Of a DNA stretch of 61,603 nucleotides, positions 60,137-61,603 are shown one piece after another. The notes beneath the pieces were generated by a model, which saw only the letters and a program-made list of their open reading frames with translations, was not told the DNA's origin and searched no databases. The position numbers and the translations under genes were made by a program. Position 1 is the stretch's first letter; every line of letters begins with the position of its first letter. The stretch comes from Albidovulum sp. (GTDB lineage: Bacteria; Pseudomonadota; Alphaproteobacteria; Rhodobacterales; Rhodobacteraceae), in contig NZ_WBUS01000003.1 of assembly GCF_008933605.1 (NCBI RefSeq), positions 1-61,603 on the forward strand, in the 5' to 3' direction.

Positions 60137-60925
60137 TTGACGAACGCGCTTGTTGATTTCTGGTCCGGGTTCCAACGCGGCGAAGCCCCGCATGTTCACC
60201 CGGACGATGAAGAGTTTCTCCGAAAGATTGGGAAAACGCTGCCGCAAGTCGAGGCGCGGAATTTCCACAGCTTCATTCGCGGCAATGACTTCGGGAAACG
60301 AGATGGTCGCCTTCATGTGTCGCTACTTCCCGCGCCTTATCTGGGCGATCTTGAGCGCGCGGACATCTTCGTGCTGCTCCTGAACCCCGGTGTCGCGCCA
60401 CATAGCTACCTTGAGCAGACCGACAGACGATACCTCCGGATGTGGGAAAACACAGTGCGTCAGCGTCTCGCGGGCGAAGAGTTTCCCAACCACAGCATTG
60501 ACCCACGGAATGCCTGGAGCGGTGCATACCACTGGTGGGAAAAGAAGTTCAGGTCGATTGCAGCGAAGCTCGTCGAAACGAAAGCGCAACCCAATTATTA
60601 TTCCGCTCTGCGAGAAATCTCACGACGCGTGGCTGCGATAGAACTGTGCCCCTACCATTCGGTTTCCCGCCCGGATTTGGGTCTCATCGGGCAACTTCCC
60701 TCAACGGACGCGGCGAGAAAATTTTTGAAGCAAGACTTGCTGCCGAGGGCTAGAGAGGCGCGCGCGATCATTCTGGTCACAAGATCAAGCAAACACTGGA
60801 GTGACTGCTTCCCGGGCAATCGGGACGGGGTGTACGTCTACGACCAAGGCCAAGCCAGATCGGCGTCCTTTTCTCACAAATTTGATGGAAAGGCGCCAAT
60901 CGAGCAAAGGCTTTGTCCGCCGTAA
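60137..60925 (+). CDS. Hypothetical protein, possible uracil-DNA-glycosylase-like fold
   Basis: A 262-residue protein, unrecognised, with clearly lower GC than its neighbours. ADIFVLLLNPGVAPHSYLEQ resembles the first motif of the UDG superfamily (Mug/TDG NPG-type). VAAIELCPYHS is a second core strand. RKFLKQDLLPRAREARAIILVTRSSKHW could be the helix-strand before the second UDG motif. The start is a TTG at 60137 with GGGCGGGGG upstream, 18 bases after the Trm112 stop. The base composition and insertion between two housekeeping genes suggest acquisition by transfer. Confidence in the gene is high and in the fold low. Confidence 0.8.
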   Translation: MTNALVDFWSGFQRGEAPHVHPDDEEFLRKIGKTLPQVEARNFHSFIRGNDFGKRDGRLHVSLLPAPYLGDLERADIFVLLLNPGVAPHSYLEQTDRRYLRMWENTVRQRLAGEEFPNHSIDPRNAWSGAYHWWEKKFRSIAAKLVETKAQPNYYSALREISRRVAAIELCPYHSVSRPDLGLIGQLPSTDAARKFLKQDLLPRAREARAIILVTRSSKHWSDCFPGNRDGVYVYDQGQARSASFSHKFDGKAPIEQRLCPP

Positions 60926-60936
60926 CCGGCGACCCG

Positions 60937-61603
60937 CTAAAGCCCCACCCCCCGCAGGAGCTTCGGCGGCGTTCCGGCGATTCCGGCGGCCTGCCGGATG
61001 AAGCCGCGCTTCAGGGACGGGATCGCGCCGACGACGCCCAGCCCGAGGTCGCGCACCGCGCGTAGAAGCGGATTGTCGTTGGAAAAGAGCCGGTTGACCG
61101 CATCCATCCCGAGCGCAAGTGCCGTCGAGTCGAAGCGCCGCCAGCTCTGGTAGCGGGCAAGCACGTCCTCCGCGCCGATGTCCTCGCCGCGCCGGTGCGC
61201 CTCCACCAGCACCTCGGCCAGGGCGCCCACGTCGCGGAACCCGAGGTTCAGCCCCTGCCCGGCGATGGGGTGGACGCCGTGCGCCGCGTCGCCGACGAGC
61301 GCCACGCGCGGCGCCACGTAGGCATTGGCGAGCGTGAGGTTGAGCGGATAGCTGAATCGCGGCCCGGCAAGCTCGATCCGCCCGAGGAAATCGCCGAAAC
61401 GGGGCCGCAGCAGGTCAAGGAAATCCGCGTCGCTCAGGGCCGCGATGGCCTTCGCCTCGGCCTCCCGCTCGCTCCAGACGATCGACGACCGGTTGCCCTT
61501 CAGCGGCAGGATGGCGAGCGGGCCCGAGGCCATGAAGAACTGGTGCGCGATGCCCCCGTGCGGCCGTTCGTGCGCCACCGCACAGACGAGCGCGGTCTGG
61601 CCG
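60937..61603 (-). CDS. UbiH/Coq6-type FAD-dependent hydroxylase (partial, N-terminus beyond window)
   Basis: The C-terminal 222 residues of a ubiquinone-biosynthesis-type flavin monooxygenase. The second FAD motif GDAAHGVHPIAGQGLNLGFRDVGALAEVL is present, preceded by RFSYPLNLTLANAYVAPRVAL, and the C-terminal helices (FSNDNPLLRAVRDLGLGVVGAIPSLKRGF) are typical of UbiH/UbiF/Coq6. The N-terminal Rossmann half lies right of base 61603. The ring position it hydroxylates cannot be determined from this part. Confidence 0.92.
   Translation of the reverse strand, partial: GQTALVCAVAHERPHGGIAHQFFMASGPLAILPLKGNRSSIVWSEREAEAKAIAALSDADFLDLLRPRFGDFLGRIELAGPRFSYPLNLTLANAYVAPRVALVGDAAHGVHPIAGQGLNLGFRDVGALAEVLVEAHRRGEDIGAEDVLARYQSWRRFDSTALALGMDAVNRLFSNDNPLLRAVRDLGLGVVGAIPSLKRGFIRQAAGIAGTPPKLLRGVGL

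Noticed and set aside
1-61603. CRISPR arrays, tRNA and rRNA genes, insertion sequences, prophage or GTA structural clusters
   Set aside because: I saw no regularly spaced repeats, cloverleaf sequences, rRNA cores, transposases, integrases, capsid or portal genes. Only the spike genes at 40997-43574 hint at a gene transfer agent.

Overview
The window is very GC-rich, densely coding alphaproteobacterial chromosome. The protein families (a gene-transfer-agent spike base protein, a VPLPA-type sorting system, the DapD, LOG, Trm112 and UbiH versions present) point to a Rhodobacteraceae-like organism of the order Rhodobacterales. This is inferred from families; there is no rRNA or tRNA in the window. 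GTG and TTG starts are common and many neighbouring genes overlap by a few bases.

Layout. (1) 1-11.4 kb: cell-envelope and housekeeping genes: pbpC (cut by the left edge) overlapping an alpha-2-macroglobulin gene, a soluble hybrid histidine kinase, recQ and a YggT-family gene. (2) 11.6-18.0 kb: a thioesterase-like gene, an MFS/UMF1 transporter, mepA, a phytase-esterase-like protein, a YhhQ queuosine-precursor transporter, an unusual structured RNA candidate with a micro-ORF, an MltB-type lytic transglycosylase and arfB. (3) 18.3-46.5 kb: a large exopolysaccharide (EPS) and protein-sorting locus. It holds a Wzx flippase, hexapeptide acyltransferases, four glycosyltransferases, an AlgD-like nucleotide-sugar dehydrogenase, a rhomboid protease, an exosortase fused to an EpsI domain (XrtD type), an outer-membrane barrel, a Wza-like exporter, a PrsT-like TPR lipoprotein, a priming sugar transferase, an ExeA-like ATPase, a Wzz-like copolymerase, a BY-kinase-like ATPase, a VPLPA-CTERM substrate and a secreted beta-helix protein. 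Inside it sit a gene-transfer-agent head-spike base gene, a candidate spike-fibre gene and an SGNH hydrolase. (4) 46.4-61.6 kb: general metabolism: trhO, pncA-pncB, a P1/DmpA peptidase, an M20 amidohydrolase divergent from a TetR regulator and aminotransferase, a LOG protein, dapD, a GlcG-like protein, two uncharacterised proteins, a YbbN-like thioredoxin, a LON-domain protein, a Trm112-like protein, an atypical lower-GC gene, and the end of a ubiH-like gene cut by the right edge.

How the parts work together. The EPS locus has most parts of a Wzx/Wzy-type pathway: priming enzyme, glycosyltransferases, flippase, copolymerase, kinase and outer-membrane exporter. No Wzy polymerase was recognised. 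The XrtD exosortase should process the VPLPA-CTERM protein encoded nearby, so polymer export and sorting of a secreted protein are probably coupled. The AlgD-like enzyme suggests a uronic acid in the polymer. Finding head-spike genes of a gene transfer agent, a particle thought to bind cell-surface polysaccharide, inside the locus that makes a surface polysaccharide is the most interesting contextual signal. The second is a short leader at about 16.08 kb whose first 18 bases are complementary to the 3' end of 16S rRNA, followed by an 18-codon ORF and a set of mutually exclusive hairpins.
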